DNA of 64,000 bases. Origin: DASWJZ01 sp963805325 (GTDB lineage: Bacteria > Pseudomonadota > Alphaproteobacteria > Rhizobiales > Afifellaceae). Location of the stretch: assembly GCA_963805325.1 (NCBI GenBank), contig CAWDTS010000008.1:1-64000 (forward strand), given 5' to 3'. A program made the position numbers and the translations under genes. The first letter of the stretch is position 1, and each line of letters opens with the position of its first letter. The notes beneath the pieces were generated by a model, which was not told the origin of the DNA, did not search any database, and was given only the letters and a program-made list of their open reading frames with translations. Below, piece by piece: positions 16,698 to 25,038 of the stretch.

Positions 16698-18340
16698 AGC
16701 CCGCTGCCACCGCTGCGCTCGACGCGCTGCGCGCCCACCGCGATCAGATGGGCAATCCGCATCTTCGCGACCTTTTCGCCAGCGACCCGGAGCGCTTCTC
16801 GCGCTTCTCGCTGACTTTCGCCGACCTGACTCTCGACTACTCGAAGAACCGCATTGTGGCGGAGACGATGCCGCTCCTCTTCGCGCTCGCCGAGCGCGCC
16901 GAGATGGAGAAGCTGCGCGACGCGATGTTCGCCGGCGAGCCGATCAACCTGACGGAGAACCGTCCCGTCCTCCACATCGCGCTGCGCGCGCCTGCCAGCG
17001 CCGACATTCGCGTCGACGGCAAGAACGTCATGCCGGAGGTGCATGAGACGCTCGACCGGTTCCTGCGCTTCGCCGATCAGGTCAGGTCGGGCGAGCTGCG
17101 TGGCGTCGCCGCAGACAAGTTCGACGACGTCGTGAACATCGGGATCGGCGGTTCCGACCTGGGTCCGGCGATGGCGACGGCGGCGTTGTCGCCGTATCGG
17201 GAAGGTGGGCCGAACCTCCACTTCGTTTCCAACGTCGACGGCGCGCATCTCTCCGATACGCTCGCCGGCCTCGACGCAGAGCGAACGCTCTTCCTCATCG
17301 CCTCGAAGACGTTCACCACCGACGAGACGATGACCAACGCCCGCTCGGCCCGCGCCTGGCTCGCCTACCGGCTGGGCGAGGAGGCGGTCGGCACGCACTT
17401 CGCCGCTGTTTCCAGCAACCTTGCGAAGGTCGCCGAGTTTGGCATCGCCCCGGACCGCGTCTTCGGCTTCTGGGACTGGGTCGGCGGCCGCTACTCCATC
17501 TGGTCGTCGATCGGCCTGCCGCTCGCGATCTCCATCGGCGGCCGGAATTTCCGCCGCTTCCTCGCCGGCGCGAGACTGATGGACGAGCATTTCAAGACCG
17601 CACCGCTCGCCGAGAACCTGCCGGTGATCATGGGGCTCCTTGGCATCTGGTACCGCGACGTCTTCGATTTCCGCACGCATGCTGTTCTCGCTTACGACCA
17701 GCGCCTGTTGCGCTTTGCCGCCTACCTGCAGCAGCTCGACATGGAATCGAACGGCAAGCGCGTGACCCGCGCGTCGGAGCTGGTGGAAAACCGCACCGGG
17801 CCGATCGTATGGGGCGAGCCCGGAACGAACGGTCAGCACGCCTTCTACCAGCTCCTGCATCAGGGGACGGAGATCGTGCCGGCCGACTTCCTGATCGCCG
17901 CGGAACCGCACGAGGAGATGGGCGACCACCACGCCAAGCTCGTCGCCAACTGTTTCGCGCAGACCGAGGCGCTCGCCTTCGGCAAGACCGAGGCGGAAGC
18001 GCGCGCCGAGCTGGTGCGCGCCGGCATGTTCGGCGAGGCTTTGGACAAGCTCGTGCTCCACAAGGTCTTTCCGGGGAACCGCCCCTCGAACACGCTGCTC
18101 TATCGCAAGCTCGACCCCGAGACGCTCGGCATGCTGGTCGCGCTCTACGAGCACAAGGTGTTCGTGGAGGGCGCGATCTGGGACATCAACTCCTTCGATC
18201 AATGGGGCGTGGAGCTTGGCAAGGCGCTGGCGACGCGGCTGGTACCGGTGGTGAAGGACGGCAAGACGAGCGCGACGCTCGATTCCTCCACGCGCGGGCT
18301 TCTGGCGCGCTACCACGCGCTGCGGTCAGTTGCTCCGTAA
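16694..18340 (+). CDS. pgi: Glucose-6-phosphate isomerase
   Basis: 548 residues, complete. It interconverts glucose-6-phosphate and fructose-6-phosphate in the cytosol. The signature segments are DGKNVMPEVHETLDRF, VNIGIGGSDLGPAMA, SKTFTTDETMTNA, WVGGRYSIWSSIGLPLAI, MESNGKRV and GTNGQHAFYQLLHQGT with active-site Lys and His residues. It overlaps the eda stop by four bases, showing translational coupling. Together with pfp it can feed hexose phosphates either to glycolytic or Entner-Doudoroff flow. A long open frame on the opposite strand is a high-G+C shadow. Confidence 0.97.
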   Translation: MKPAATAALDALRAHRDQMGNPHLRDLFASDPERFSRFSLTFADLTLDYSKNRIVAETMPLLFALAERAEMEKLRDAMFAGEPINLTENRPVLHIALRAPASADIRVDGKNVMPEVHETLDRFLRFADQVRSGELRGVAADKFDDVVNIGIGGSDLGPAMATAALSPYREGGPNLHFVSNVDGAHLSDTLAGLDAERTLFLIASKTFTTDETMTNARSARAWLAYRLGEEAVGTHFAAVSSNLAKVAEFGIAPDRVFGFWDWVGGRYSIWSSIGLPLAISIGGRNFRRFLAGARLMDEHFKTAPLAENLPVIMGLLGIWYRDVFDFRTHAVLAYDQRLLRFAAYLQQLDMESNGKRVTRASELVENRTGPIVWGEPGTNGQHAFYQLLHQGTEIVPADFLIAAEPHEEMGDHHAKLVANCFAQTEALAFGKTEAEARAELVRAGMFGEALDKLVLHKVFPGNRPSNTLLYRKLDPETLGMLVALYEHKVFVEGAIWDINSFDQWGVELGKALATRLVPVVKDGKTSATLDSSTRGLLARYHALRSVAP

Positions 18341-18390
18341 GCCGCAATAAGCCGGCGATCGCAAGGTCTTATCGGCCGGATTTAACGGAC

Positions 18391-18404
18391 GCTTAACGTT
18401 AAGC
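18391..18404. other. Perfect 14-base palindrome between pgi and the tRNA
   Basis: GCTTAACGTTAAGC is its own reverse complement. It stands 51 bases after the pgi stop and about 50 bases before the tRNA-like gene. An operator for an unknown regulator is possible. Just upstream (18352-18380) is an imperfect GC hairpin followed by TTT that may end the pgi transcript. Confidence 0.4.
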
Positions 18405-18452
18405 CGGCCGCCGCATTGATCACGGCGGTGTTACCTATAGGTTCGCCCGCAT

Positions 18453-18530
18453 GGCCCGGTGGGGGAGCGGATCACCCAACGGTGGTGCAACACCGGAAAG
18501 GCTTGGTTCAAGTCCAGGCCCGGGCCTCCA
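18453..18530 (+). tRNA. Atypical Cys-type tRNA (GCA) with 13-bp acceptor/T helix
   Basis: The acceptor arms GGCCCGG (18453-18459) and CCGGGCC (18520-18526) pair perfectly, followed by T73 and an encoded CCA (18528-18530). The T arm is GCTTGG-TTCAAGT-CCAGGC (18501-18519), six pairs rather than five. The anticodon stem CGGTG/CACCG (18480-18484, 18491-18495) encloses only six bases, GTGCAA; with one further A it would be a normal U33-GCA-A37 loop. U73 and GCA fit tRNA-Cys, as does the GAGCGG D-loop. The D stem is a short GGG/CCC. A TTGATC and a CTATAG box lie upstream as possible promoter elements. It may be a real tRNA with one or two sequence errors, a non-canonical tRNA, or a decayed copy. 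Confidence 0.55.
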
Positions 18531-18553
18531 ACGCTCTACCCGCTCTCAGGGGC

Positions 18554-19330
18554 TCACGCGGCGCGAATGGCCGCCATCCACTTCAGCCCCGCCTCCACGT
18601 CACCCCGTGCGCGATATTCCGCGCCGATGAAGCCGTCGTAGCCCATCGCTTTGATACTCTTGAGAAGCCGGTCGTAGGCGATCTCGCCTTCGTCCGGCTC
18701 GGCGCGCGAGGGCACGGCGGCGATCTGGATGTGGCCGATCGTCGGCATCAGGTTCTGCAGCCGCCGCGTCAGGTCGCCCTCGTTGATCTGCACATGATAG
18801 CAATCGAAGAGGATCTTCACGTTCGGCCGGCCGAGCTCGGCGATGATGGCGGACGCGACGTCGGTGCGGGTCAGGAACGCCCCCGGCACGTCGTAGTGGT
18901 TGAGCGGCTCGATGAGGATGGTGATGCCCAGCGGCTCCGCGCCGCGCGACGCATGTTCGAGCGCGCGTAGATACGTCTTTCGCGCGGAGGGGCGCTGATC
19001 GTCGGTGACCTTGCCGGCCGTCACCTGCACGTAGCGTGCGCCGATCGCCTTGGCATAGACCAGCGCTTCGTCAATCGCCGCGAGCGCTTCCTTTTCCCGA
19101 CCCGGGATCGCCGCCATCCCGATCTCGCCCTTCGCCACGTCACCGTGGCTTGTATTGATGCCCGCAACCGGAAGGCCGGTCTCGGCAAGCGCCGCGCGCA
19201 TCGTATCGGCCGGGACGTCATAAGGAGCGTGGAACTCGACCGCATCGAAGCCCGCGGCCTTCGCCCGCCTCACCGCCTCGATCAGCGGCAGGCCCTTCCA
19301 CAGAAAGCCGAGATTCGCGGAAAATCTCAT
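18554..19330 (-). CDS. hyi: Hydroxypyruvate isomerase family TIM-barrel protein
   Basis: 258 residues, complete. The family is a xylose-isomerase-like TIM barrel that interconverts hydroxypyruvate and tartronate semialdehyde, or acts on 2-oxo-tetronate (OtnI). Visible metal-ligand and substrate segments are ILIEPLNHYDVPG (Glu), ILFDCYHVQINEGDL (Asp, His), IGHIQIAAVPSRAEPDEGEI and GYDGFIGAEY (Glu). No glyoxylate carboligase or tartronate semialdehyde reductase gene is next to it, so the physiological substrate is uncertain. It converges on the tRNA-like gene with 23 bases between, and its start faces the stem-loop region before cbiX. Confidence 0.85.
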   Translation of the reverse strand: MRFSANLGFLWKGLPLIEAVRRAKAAGFDAVEFHAPYDVPADTMRAALAETGLPVAGINTSHGDVAKGEIGMAAIPGREKEALAAIDEALVYAKAIGARYVQVTAGKVTDDQRPSARKTYLRALEHASRGAEPLGITILIEPLNHYDVPGAFLTRTDVASAIIAELGRPNVKILFDCYHVQINEGDLTRRLQNLMPTIGHIQIAAVPSRAEPDEGEIAYDRLLKSIKAMGYDGFIGAEYRARGDVEAGLKWMAAIRAA

Positions 19331-19461
19331 CGTCGTGCCCCTCCCCGATGCAGTCCGCTAGCACGCGAAGCGCACCTCGTGAATGCGGCGTCTTCAGGAC
19401 AGAAGCCGTCGCGACGGCGCGTTGACCGGCATTTCGGCGAAGACTAGCTTCCCGCGCGGAT

Positions 19462-19592
19462 GGTCGTCCCTTGCGAGGGGCTGAAACGATCCCGCTCACG
19501 ACCGACCCATATCGGGGGTCCAAACGGGGCCGTCTTCGAAGCCGCGCGGCATTCGCCGCGGGCGAACCTCGCGCATCCGATCGGAGGTTCGC
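19462..19592 (+). other. Chain of stem-loops upstream of cbiX (candidate structured RNA)
   Basis: The 313-base gap 19331-19643 contains no gene. Within it five inverted repeats follow one another: GGTCGT/ACGACC (19462-19467, 19498-19503) enclosing CCCT-TGCG-AGGG (19468-19479); GACCC/GGGTC (19504-19520); GCGGC-ATTC-GCCGC (19546-19559); and a perfect 9-base pair GCGAACCTC/GAGGTTCGC (19562-19570, 19584-19592). They end 51 bases before the cbiX ATG. No cobalamin-riboswitch B12 box was recognised. High G+C makes chance pairing common, so the claim is tentative. Confidence 0.35.
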
Positions 19593-19643
19593 AGTGCTTG
19601 TCGCTTTCCCCGCCCTTTCGCCCGCCGCGACGCGGAGCTGCGC

Positions 19644-20717
19644 ATGAGCGAACAACTCGGGCTCATGGTCTGCGGCCATGGCAGCCGCGACACGGCAGCG
19701 GTCCGGGAATTCGCTGTGCTGGCGGAGCGGCTGAAAGAGCGCTTTCTCGATTGGCCGGTGGCGCACGGCTATCTGGAATTTGCGCGCCCCGTCATCCGTG
19801 AAGGGCTCGACCGCCTCGTCGCGGCCGGCGCAAACCGTGTCCTCGCGGTCCCCGGCATGCTCTTCGCCGCCGGCCACGCCAAGAACGACATCCCCTCCGT
19901 CCTCAACACCTACCAGGCGGCGCATCCGGGCCTGACGATCGATTACGGGCGCGAACTCGGGCTCGACGCGAGAATGATCCGCGCCGCCGGCGCACGCATT
20001 CAGGAAGCCTTGGATGCCGCGAGCGAAATGCCGCTGCACGAGACGCTGCTCGTCGTGGTCGGGCGCGGCGCCTCCGATCCCGACGCCAATTCCAACGTCG
20101 CTAAGGTGACGCGGATGCTCTGGGAGGGTTTCGGCTTCGGCTGGGCGGAGACCGCCTATTCCGGCGTGACGTTCCCGCTGGTCGAGCCGGCGCTCGAAAA
20201 GGCGTCGCGACTCGGCTTCCGCCGCATCGTCGTCTTCCCCTATTTCCTCTTCACCGGAATTCTGGTCGACCGCATCTATGTCGCGACCGACGCGGTTTCC
20301 GCGCGCCATCCCGAAATCGACTTCATCAAGGCGCCTTATCTGAACGACCACCCGCTGGTGATCGAGACTTTCGCCGATCGCGTGAACGAGATTCTTGACG
20401 GCCAGAACCTGATGAACTGTGCGCTCTGCAAATATCGCGAGCAGATCCTCGGCTTCGAGGCGGAGATCGGCCTGCCGCAGGAGAGCCACCACCATCATGT
20501 CGAGGGGATTCTCGGCGCGCCCCCTCCACCGCAAGGGGGAGGGGAGTCAGGCAGCGTGCTCCACTACAAGCCCGCGCATTCGCATGACCACGGGCACTCA
20601 CATGATCACGGGCACGATCACGCGCATTCGCACGAGCACGATCATCCCCACGACCACCATCATCCCTACCCGCACGCCGATCATCCGCTTGGGCCACGCT
20701 CGCTAAATCGCAAATGA
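19644..20717 (+). CDS. cbiX: Sirohydrochlorin cobaltochelatase, long CbiX type
   Basis: 357 residues. Two chelatase domains occur in tandem: one starting GLMVCGHGSRDTAAVREF and one with VVVGRGASDPDANSNVAK and VVFPYFLFTGILVDRI. CbiX inserts Co2+ into sirohydrochlorin, the early-cobalt step. A MNCALC sequence near residue 257 is the MxCxxC motif that binds a 4Fe-4S cluster in long CbiX proteins. The C-terminus is a strongly His-rich tail (HSHDHGHSHDHG repeats), a likely cobalt store. Between them, around residues 291-300, a proline/glycine stretch PPPPQGGG is encoded by a palindromic repeat like those elsewhere in the window. The stop overlaps the cobH start by ATGA. Confidence 0.93.
   Translation: MSEQLGLMVCGHGSRDTAAVREFAVLAERLKERFLDWPVAHGYLEFARPVIREGLDRLVAAGANRVLAVPGMLFAAGHAKNDIPSVLNTYQAAHPGLTIDYGRELGLDARMIRAAGARIQEALDAASEMPLHETLLVVVGRGASDPDANSNVAKVTRMLWEGFGFGWAETAYSGVTFPLVEPALEKASRLGFRRIVVFPYFLFTGILVDRIYVATDAVSARHPEIDFIKAPYLNDHPLVIETFADRVNEILDGQNLMNCALCKYREQILGFEAEIGLPQESHHHHVEGILGAPPPPQGGGESGSVLHYKPAHSHDHGHSHDHGHDHAHSHEHDHPHDHHHPYPHADHPLGPRSLNRK
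20519..20545. repeat. REP-like module inside cbiX
   Basis: CCCCCTCCACCGCAAGGGGG with adjoining GAGGGG resembles the core CCCCCGCAAGGGGG of clusters B and E. It lies in frame in the linker between the chelatase domains and the His-rich tail of CbiX and encodes PPPPQGGG. Confidence 0.6.
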
Positions 20718-21350
20718 CGCGGTTCGACTACATCCGCGATCCGGCCGAGATCACGCGCCGCTCCTTCGAGATGATCGCGGCCGAGATCGATCTTGCAGCA
20801 ATGCCTGAGGAGATTGCGCCCCTCGCCACGCGCATCGTGCATGCCTGCGGCATGCCGGACGTCGTCGCAGACATCGCCTACTCGGAGGGTGTCGTCGCAA
20901 TCGTGCGCGATGCGCTCGCCGCCGGTGCGCCGATCCTCTGCGATGTCGGGATGGTCGCGGCAGGGCATTTCGACCCGCGCCCATTCGGCCGCGCATCCCG
21001 TCCATGCCGCGACCGGACAGCTTGAGGCGGCGGAGTTCGCCGAGCGCTCGGGACAGACGCGCTCCGCCGCCGGCATGGAATTGCTGGCGCGCCATCATGC
21101 AGGTGCGGTCATCGTCATCGGCAACGCGCCGACCGCGCTCTTCCAACTCCTGGAACTTGTCGAGGACGGCGCAGCGCAGCCCGCCGCTGTGCTCGGTTTT
21201 CCGGTCGGCTTCGTCGGCGCTGCGGAATCGAAACAGGCGCTGGCCGAGAACCGGCTCGGCCTGCCCTTCGTCACGCTGCTCGGGCGGCGCGGCGGAAGCG
21301 CCATCGCCGCGGCAGCGCTGAACGCCATCATCCTCGGCGGAGCCCTGTGA
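20714..21350 (+). CDS. cobH: Precorrin-8X methylmutase (frameshifted)
   Basis: CobH/CbiC moves the C11 methyl group to C12, giving hydrogenobyrinic acid or its cobalt form. The N-terminal part reads MTRFDYIRDPAEITRRSFEMI, VHACGMPDVVADI and ILCDVGMVAAG. An extra C near 20965 breaks the frame; the restored frame reads ISTRAHSAAHPVHAATG, then HHAGAVIVIGNAPTALFQLLEL and PAAVLGFPVGFVGAAESKQAL. Both halves fit the family and total about 211 residues, the usual length. It overlaps cbiX upstream and cobL downstream by ATGA junctions, showing a tightly coupled operon. Confidence 0.92.
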
Positions 21351-22544
21351 CCGCGTGGCTTTCGATCGTCGGAATCGGCGAGGAAGGCTTTGCCGGCCTC
21401 TCGCCCGCCGCGCGCACGCTCGTTGAGACGGCGGAGGTGCTGATCGGCGGCAAGCGCCATCTCGCCATGGCGCCGGAGAGCGTCGCCACGCGCTATCCCT
21501 GGCCCTCGCCGATCTCCGATCTGGTCGATGCGATACCCGGAATGCGCGGCCGTCGCGTCTGCGTGCTCGCGACCGGCGACCCGATGAATTTCGGAATCGG
21601 CGCGACGCTTGCGCGCATGCATCCCTCGCGAAGAGATGATCGTCGTCCCGGAAAGATCCGCGTTTTCGCTGGCCGCCGCGAGACTGACCTGGCCGCTCGA
21701 AAGTGCCACGCTTCTTTCGCTGCACGGTCGCCCGGTCGAAAAGCTCGCGCTGCATGTCGCACCGGGCGCGCGGCTCCTGATCCTTGCCGAGAAGACGACA
21801 CCCGCCGCCGTCGCCGAATGGCTTGTCACGCATGGCTTCGGAAAAAGCCGCTTGATGGCGCTCGCCCACATGGGCGGAGCGAAGGAGACACGGCACGAAG
21901 CGATTGCTGCGGAATGGAGGCACGCCGTGCCTGACCTCCACACGCTCGCCGTCGAATGCGTGGCGGATACGAACGCGCGCTGGCTGCCTCGTGTTGCCGG
22001 CCTGCCGGACGACGCCTTCGCGCACGACGGCAAGCTGACGAAGCGCGACGTGCGCGCATCGGCACTCGCCAAGCTCATGCCGCATCGCGGTGCTCTTCTA
22101 TGGGACATCGGCGCGGGCTGCGGCTCGATCGCGATCGAATGGATGCGCGCCGCCGATGGCGCGCCTGCGATTGCGCTTGAGCCGCGCGCCGACAGGCGGG
22201 CGATGACAGCGACGAACGCCGCCGCGCTAGGCGTGCCGGAACTCGACATTCGCGATGGCCGTGCGCCGGAAGCGCTTGGCGAACTCCCCGACCCTGATGC
22301 GATCTTCATCGGTGGCGGGCTCTCCGAGCCGACAATCGCGAAGGCGATCGACCGGCTGAAGCCCGGCGGGCGGCTCGTCGCGCATGCCGTGACGCTTGAA
22401 AGCGAGGCCCTGCTGCTCGACGCCTACCGGAAATACGGCGGCGCGCTGACGCGCCTCTCGGTCGCGCATGCTGAACCGATCGGAGAATTCTCTGGCTGGC
22501 GGCCCGCGATGCCCGTGACGCAATGGTCGTGGGGCAAGTTGTGA
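21347..22544 (+). CDS. cobL: Precorrin-6Y C5,15-methyltransferase (decarboxylating) (frameshifted)
   Basis: A two-domain enzyme that methylates C5 and C15 and decarboxylates the C12 acetate. The N-terminal CbiE-type domain starts WLSIVGIGEEGFAGLSPAAR and includes CVLATGDPMNFGIGATL. A frame break near 21630 follows; the next frame carries VPERSAFSLAAARLTWPL and then the C-terminal CbiT-type methyltransferase domain with LLWDIGAGCGSIAIEWM (SAM site) and DAIFIGGGLSEP. About 398 residues are reconstructed, as expected. The stop TGA overlaps the GTG of cobI. Confidence 0.92.
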
Positions 22545-23236
22545 CCGGCCGGCTCTACGGCATCGGCGTCGGGCCGGGCGACCCGGAATTGATGACGCTG
22601 AAAGCGGTGCGCGTGCTCGCGGCAGCGCCGGTTGTCGCCTATCCCGCGCCCGACAAGGGCGAGAGCAGCGCGCGAAAAATCGCCGCCGCGCACATCCCTG
22701 CTGGCCGCATCGAGATCGCGATCCGTGTACCGATGCGCCCCGGCCCGGAGCCCGCCGCGGTCTATGACGACGCGGCGAAGGAAATCGCCACGCATCTTGA
22801 AGCGGGCCGCGACGTCGCCGTGCTGTGCGAAGGCGATCCGCTCTTCTATGGCTCCTTCATCTACCTGCACGACCGCCTCGCCCATCGCTTTCCGACGACG
22901 GTCGTGCCGGGGGTCAGCTCGCTCACCGCCTGCGCCGCCGCAGCCGGTCGCGCCCTGACGCGCCGCGATGAGACGCTGATCGTGCTGCCCGCGACGCTTT
23001 CCGACCAAGCACTGGAATCGCAGCTTGCCTCGGCGGATGCGGCGGCGATCCTCAAGGTCGGCCGGCATCTGCCGCGGCTGAAGGCGCTTCTCGCGCGCCT
23101 TGGTCTCGCTGATCGGAGCAGCTTCGTCGCGTACGCCTCGCGGGAAGACGAGCGCGTCGCGCCGCTCGAGGACCTCGACGCGGAAGAAGCGCCCTACTTC
23201 TCGATGCTCCTCGTCGCGAAGGGGGTGCGGCAATGA
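22541..23236 (+). CDS. cobI: Precorrin-2 C20-methyltransferase
   Basis: 231 residues from GTG 22541, which overlaps the cobL stop (GTGA); an in-frame ATG at 22523 is an alternative. It adds the C20 methyl group to precorrin-2 (or its cobalt form, as CbiL). Tetrapyrrole methylase features are LYGIGVGPGDPELMTLKAV, VAVLCEGDPLFYGSFIYL and VVPGVSSLTACAAAAG. The last residues overlap the start of the cbiG-cobJ fusion gene. Methylases that use precorrin-2 and cobalt-precorrin-2 look alike, so the metal state of the substrate cannot be told from sequence. Confidence 0.94.
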   Translation: MTGRLYGIGVGPGDPELMTLKAVRVLAAAPVVAYPAPDKGESSARKIAAAHIPAGRIEIAIRVPMRPGPEPAAVYDDAAKEIATHLEAGRDVAVLCEGDPLFYGSFIYLHDRLAHRFPTTVVPGVSSLTACAAAAGRALTRRDETLIVLPATLSDQALESQLASADAAAILKVGRHLPRLKALLARLGLADRSSFVAYASREDERVAPLEDLDAEEAPYFSMLLVAKGVRQ

Positions 23237-25038
23237 AACCGGTGTTCGTCGCGCTGACATCCGAAGGCTTTGAGACAGCGCGCCGCGCAGCGGCCGCAGT
23301 CGGCGGGGAGGTGCACGCATCGGCGCCGCTCCCTGCGGATCGGACCATTGAGAGGATCGCACCGCATCTTCGCGCCCTCTTCAACGACGGTACGCCCATC
23401 GTCGGGGTCTGTGCCGCCGGCATCCTGATCCGCGTGCTGGCGCCGCTCCTTTCGGGAAAGCGCGTCGACCCTCCCGTGCTCGCCATGTCGGAGGAAGGCG
23501 ACTCCGTCGTTCCGCTTCTCGGAGGCCACAGCGGCGCGAACGAGCTGGCGCGCAGGATCGCGGCGCATCTCGGCACGCACGCCGCCATCACGACGACCGG
23601 CGACAACCGCTTCGGCGTGACGCTCGACGTGCCGCCTGCGGGCTGGACGCTCGCCAATCCGAAAGACGCGAAGTCCGTCATGTCCGCGCTCTTGTCCGGC
23701 GCGTCGGCGCGACTTGAGGGAGACGCGGCCTGGCTCGCGAAAAGCCGCATCGGCTTCGATCGGAACGGCGACATAGGCCTCGTCGCAACGACGAAGTCCG
23801 TCGCGGGGGACGCGAAGACGCTGGTCTATCATCCGCGCCGCCTCGCCGTCGGGCTCGGCTGCGAGCGCAATGCCGATCCGGCTGAAGCCGTAGCGCTTGT
23901 CCGACTCACTCTTGATGAATCCGGCCTCGCCGCGGAGTCCATCGCGCTCGTGGCTTCGATCGAGCTGAAGGCCGACGAGCCGGCTGTGCTCGAAGCCGCC
24001 GCGGAGCTCGGGGTTCCTGCGCGCTTCTTCTCAGCCGCTGCGCTCGAAGCCGAGACGCCGCGGCTCAAGAACCCGTCGGACGCCGTGTTTCGCGAGGTCG
24101 GCGCGCATGGCGTCGCCGAGGCCGCCGCGCTCGCCGCAGCCGGGCCCGATGCAACGCTCGTTGTCGCAAAGATCAAGAGCGCGCGCGTCACCTGCGCCAT
24201 CGCTGAAGCCCCGGACATCATCGACACGGCAACGGTGGGACGCGCGCGCGGAAAACTCGCGGTCGTCGGCATCGGTCCGGGGGCTGCGGAGTGGCTTACG
24301 CCTGAGGCGCGACGCCTGCTCGAAGCGAGCGACGCCGTGGTCGGCTATTCGCTCTATCTCGATCTCGTCGCGCCGCTGATCGCGGACGCCGAACGCTTCG
24401 AATCTTCGCTCGGCGCGGAAGAGGATCGCGTTCGGAAGGCGCTGGAGCTGGCCGGCGAAGGCCGCTCGGTCGCCCTCGTCTCCTCCGGCGATGCCGGCAT
24501 CTACGCGCTCGCAACGCTCGTCTTCGAATGCCTCGAGGCCAACGATCTTCCTGATGGCACGCGACGTGTGGAAATCGTCGTCGCGCCCGGCGTCTCGGCG
24601 ATGCAGGCGGCGGCAGCTCGTGCCGGCGCCCCGCTCGGCCATGATTTCTGCGCCATCTCGCTCTCCGATCTCCTGACGCCGTGGGAGACGATCGAAGCGC
24701 GCATCCGCGCCGCGGCGGAAGGCGATTTCGTCATCGCCTTCTACAATCCCGTCTCGCAGCGCCGGCGCACGCAGCTTGCCGAAGCGAAGACGCTTCTGCT
24801 CAAGCACCGTCCACCGGAGACGCCGGTCGTACTCGCGAAGAATCTCGGCCGCGACGGCGAAGCGATTTCGACCGTCACGCTCGCCGATCTTTCTGTCGAC
24901 GACGTCGACATGCTGACGCTCGTCCTCGTCGGCGCCTCGACGACGCGGCAGGTTAAAGCCGCCGGCAGGACATGGACCTACACGCCGCGCGGCTACGAGA
25001 AGAAGCGCGCCGCTCCCCCGCAAAGGCGGATGAAATGA
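23233..25038 (+). CDS. cobJ: CbiG-CobJ fusion: lactone-opening protein and precorrin-3B C17-methyltransferase
   Basis: 601 residues in one clean frame. Residues 1 to about 330 are a full-length CbiG: VFVALTSEGFETARRAA, IVGVCAAGILIRVLAPLL, PVLAMSEEGDSVVPLLGGHSG and the C-terminal LAVGLGCERNADPAE/IKADEP-type region. From about residue 339 (LAVVGIGPGAAEWLTPEAR) follows a CobJ/CbiH C17-methyltransferase with VVGYSLYLDLV, LVSSGDAGIYALATLVFE and VVAPGVSAMQAAAARAGAPLGHDFC. CobJ methylates C17 with ring contraction; CbiG opens the resulting lactone in the early-cobalt route. A full CbiG rather than the short CobE supports early cobalt insertion. It overlaps cobI and cobM. Confidence 0.94.
   Translation: MKPVFVALTSEGFETARRAAAAVGGEVHASAPLPADRTIERIAPHLRALFNDGTPIVGVCAAGILIRVLAPLLSGKRVDPPVLAMSEEGDSVVPLLGGHSGANELARRIAAHLGTHAAITTTGDNRFGVTLDVPPAGWTLANPKDAKSVMSALLSGASARLEGDAAWLAKSRIGFDRNGDIGLVATTKSVAGDAKTLVYHPRRLAVGLGCERNADPAEAVALVRLTLDESGLAAESIALVASIELKADEPAVLEAAAELGVPARFFSAAALEAETPRLKNPSDAVFREVGAHGVAEAAALAAAGPDATLVVAKIKSARVTCAIAEAPDIIDTATVGRARGKLAVVGIGPGAAEWLTPEARRLLEASDAVVGYSLYLDLVAPLIADAERFESSLGAEEDRVRKALELAGEGRSVALVSSGDAGIYALATLVFECLEANDLPDGTRRVEIVVAPGVSAMQAAAARAGAPLGHDFCAISLSDLLTPWETIEARIRAAAEGDFVIAFYNPVSQRRRTQLAEAKTLLLKHRPPETPVVLAKNLGRDGEAISTVTLADLSVDDVDMLTLVLVGASTTRQVKAAGRTWTYTPRGYEKKRAAPPQRRMK

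Noticed and set aside
18453..18530. Selenocysteine tRNA
   Set aside because: The 13-bp acceptor/T helix is suggestive, but there is no long variable arm, no UCA anticodon and no selA/selB nearby.
19331..19643. Classical cobalamin riboswitch before cbiX
   Set aside because: No B12 box or the conserved GCCACTG core was seen. Only generic stem-loops are present, reported separately.
20580..20700. Tandem repeat or CRISPR-like array at the end of cbiX
   Set aside because: The repeats are degenerate His/Asp codons encoding the metal-binding tail; there are no regular spacers.
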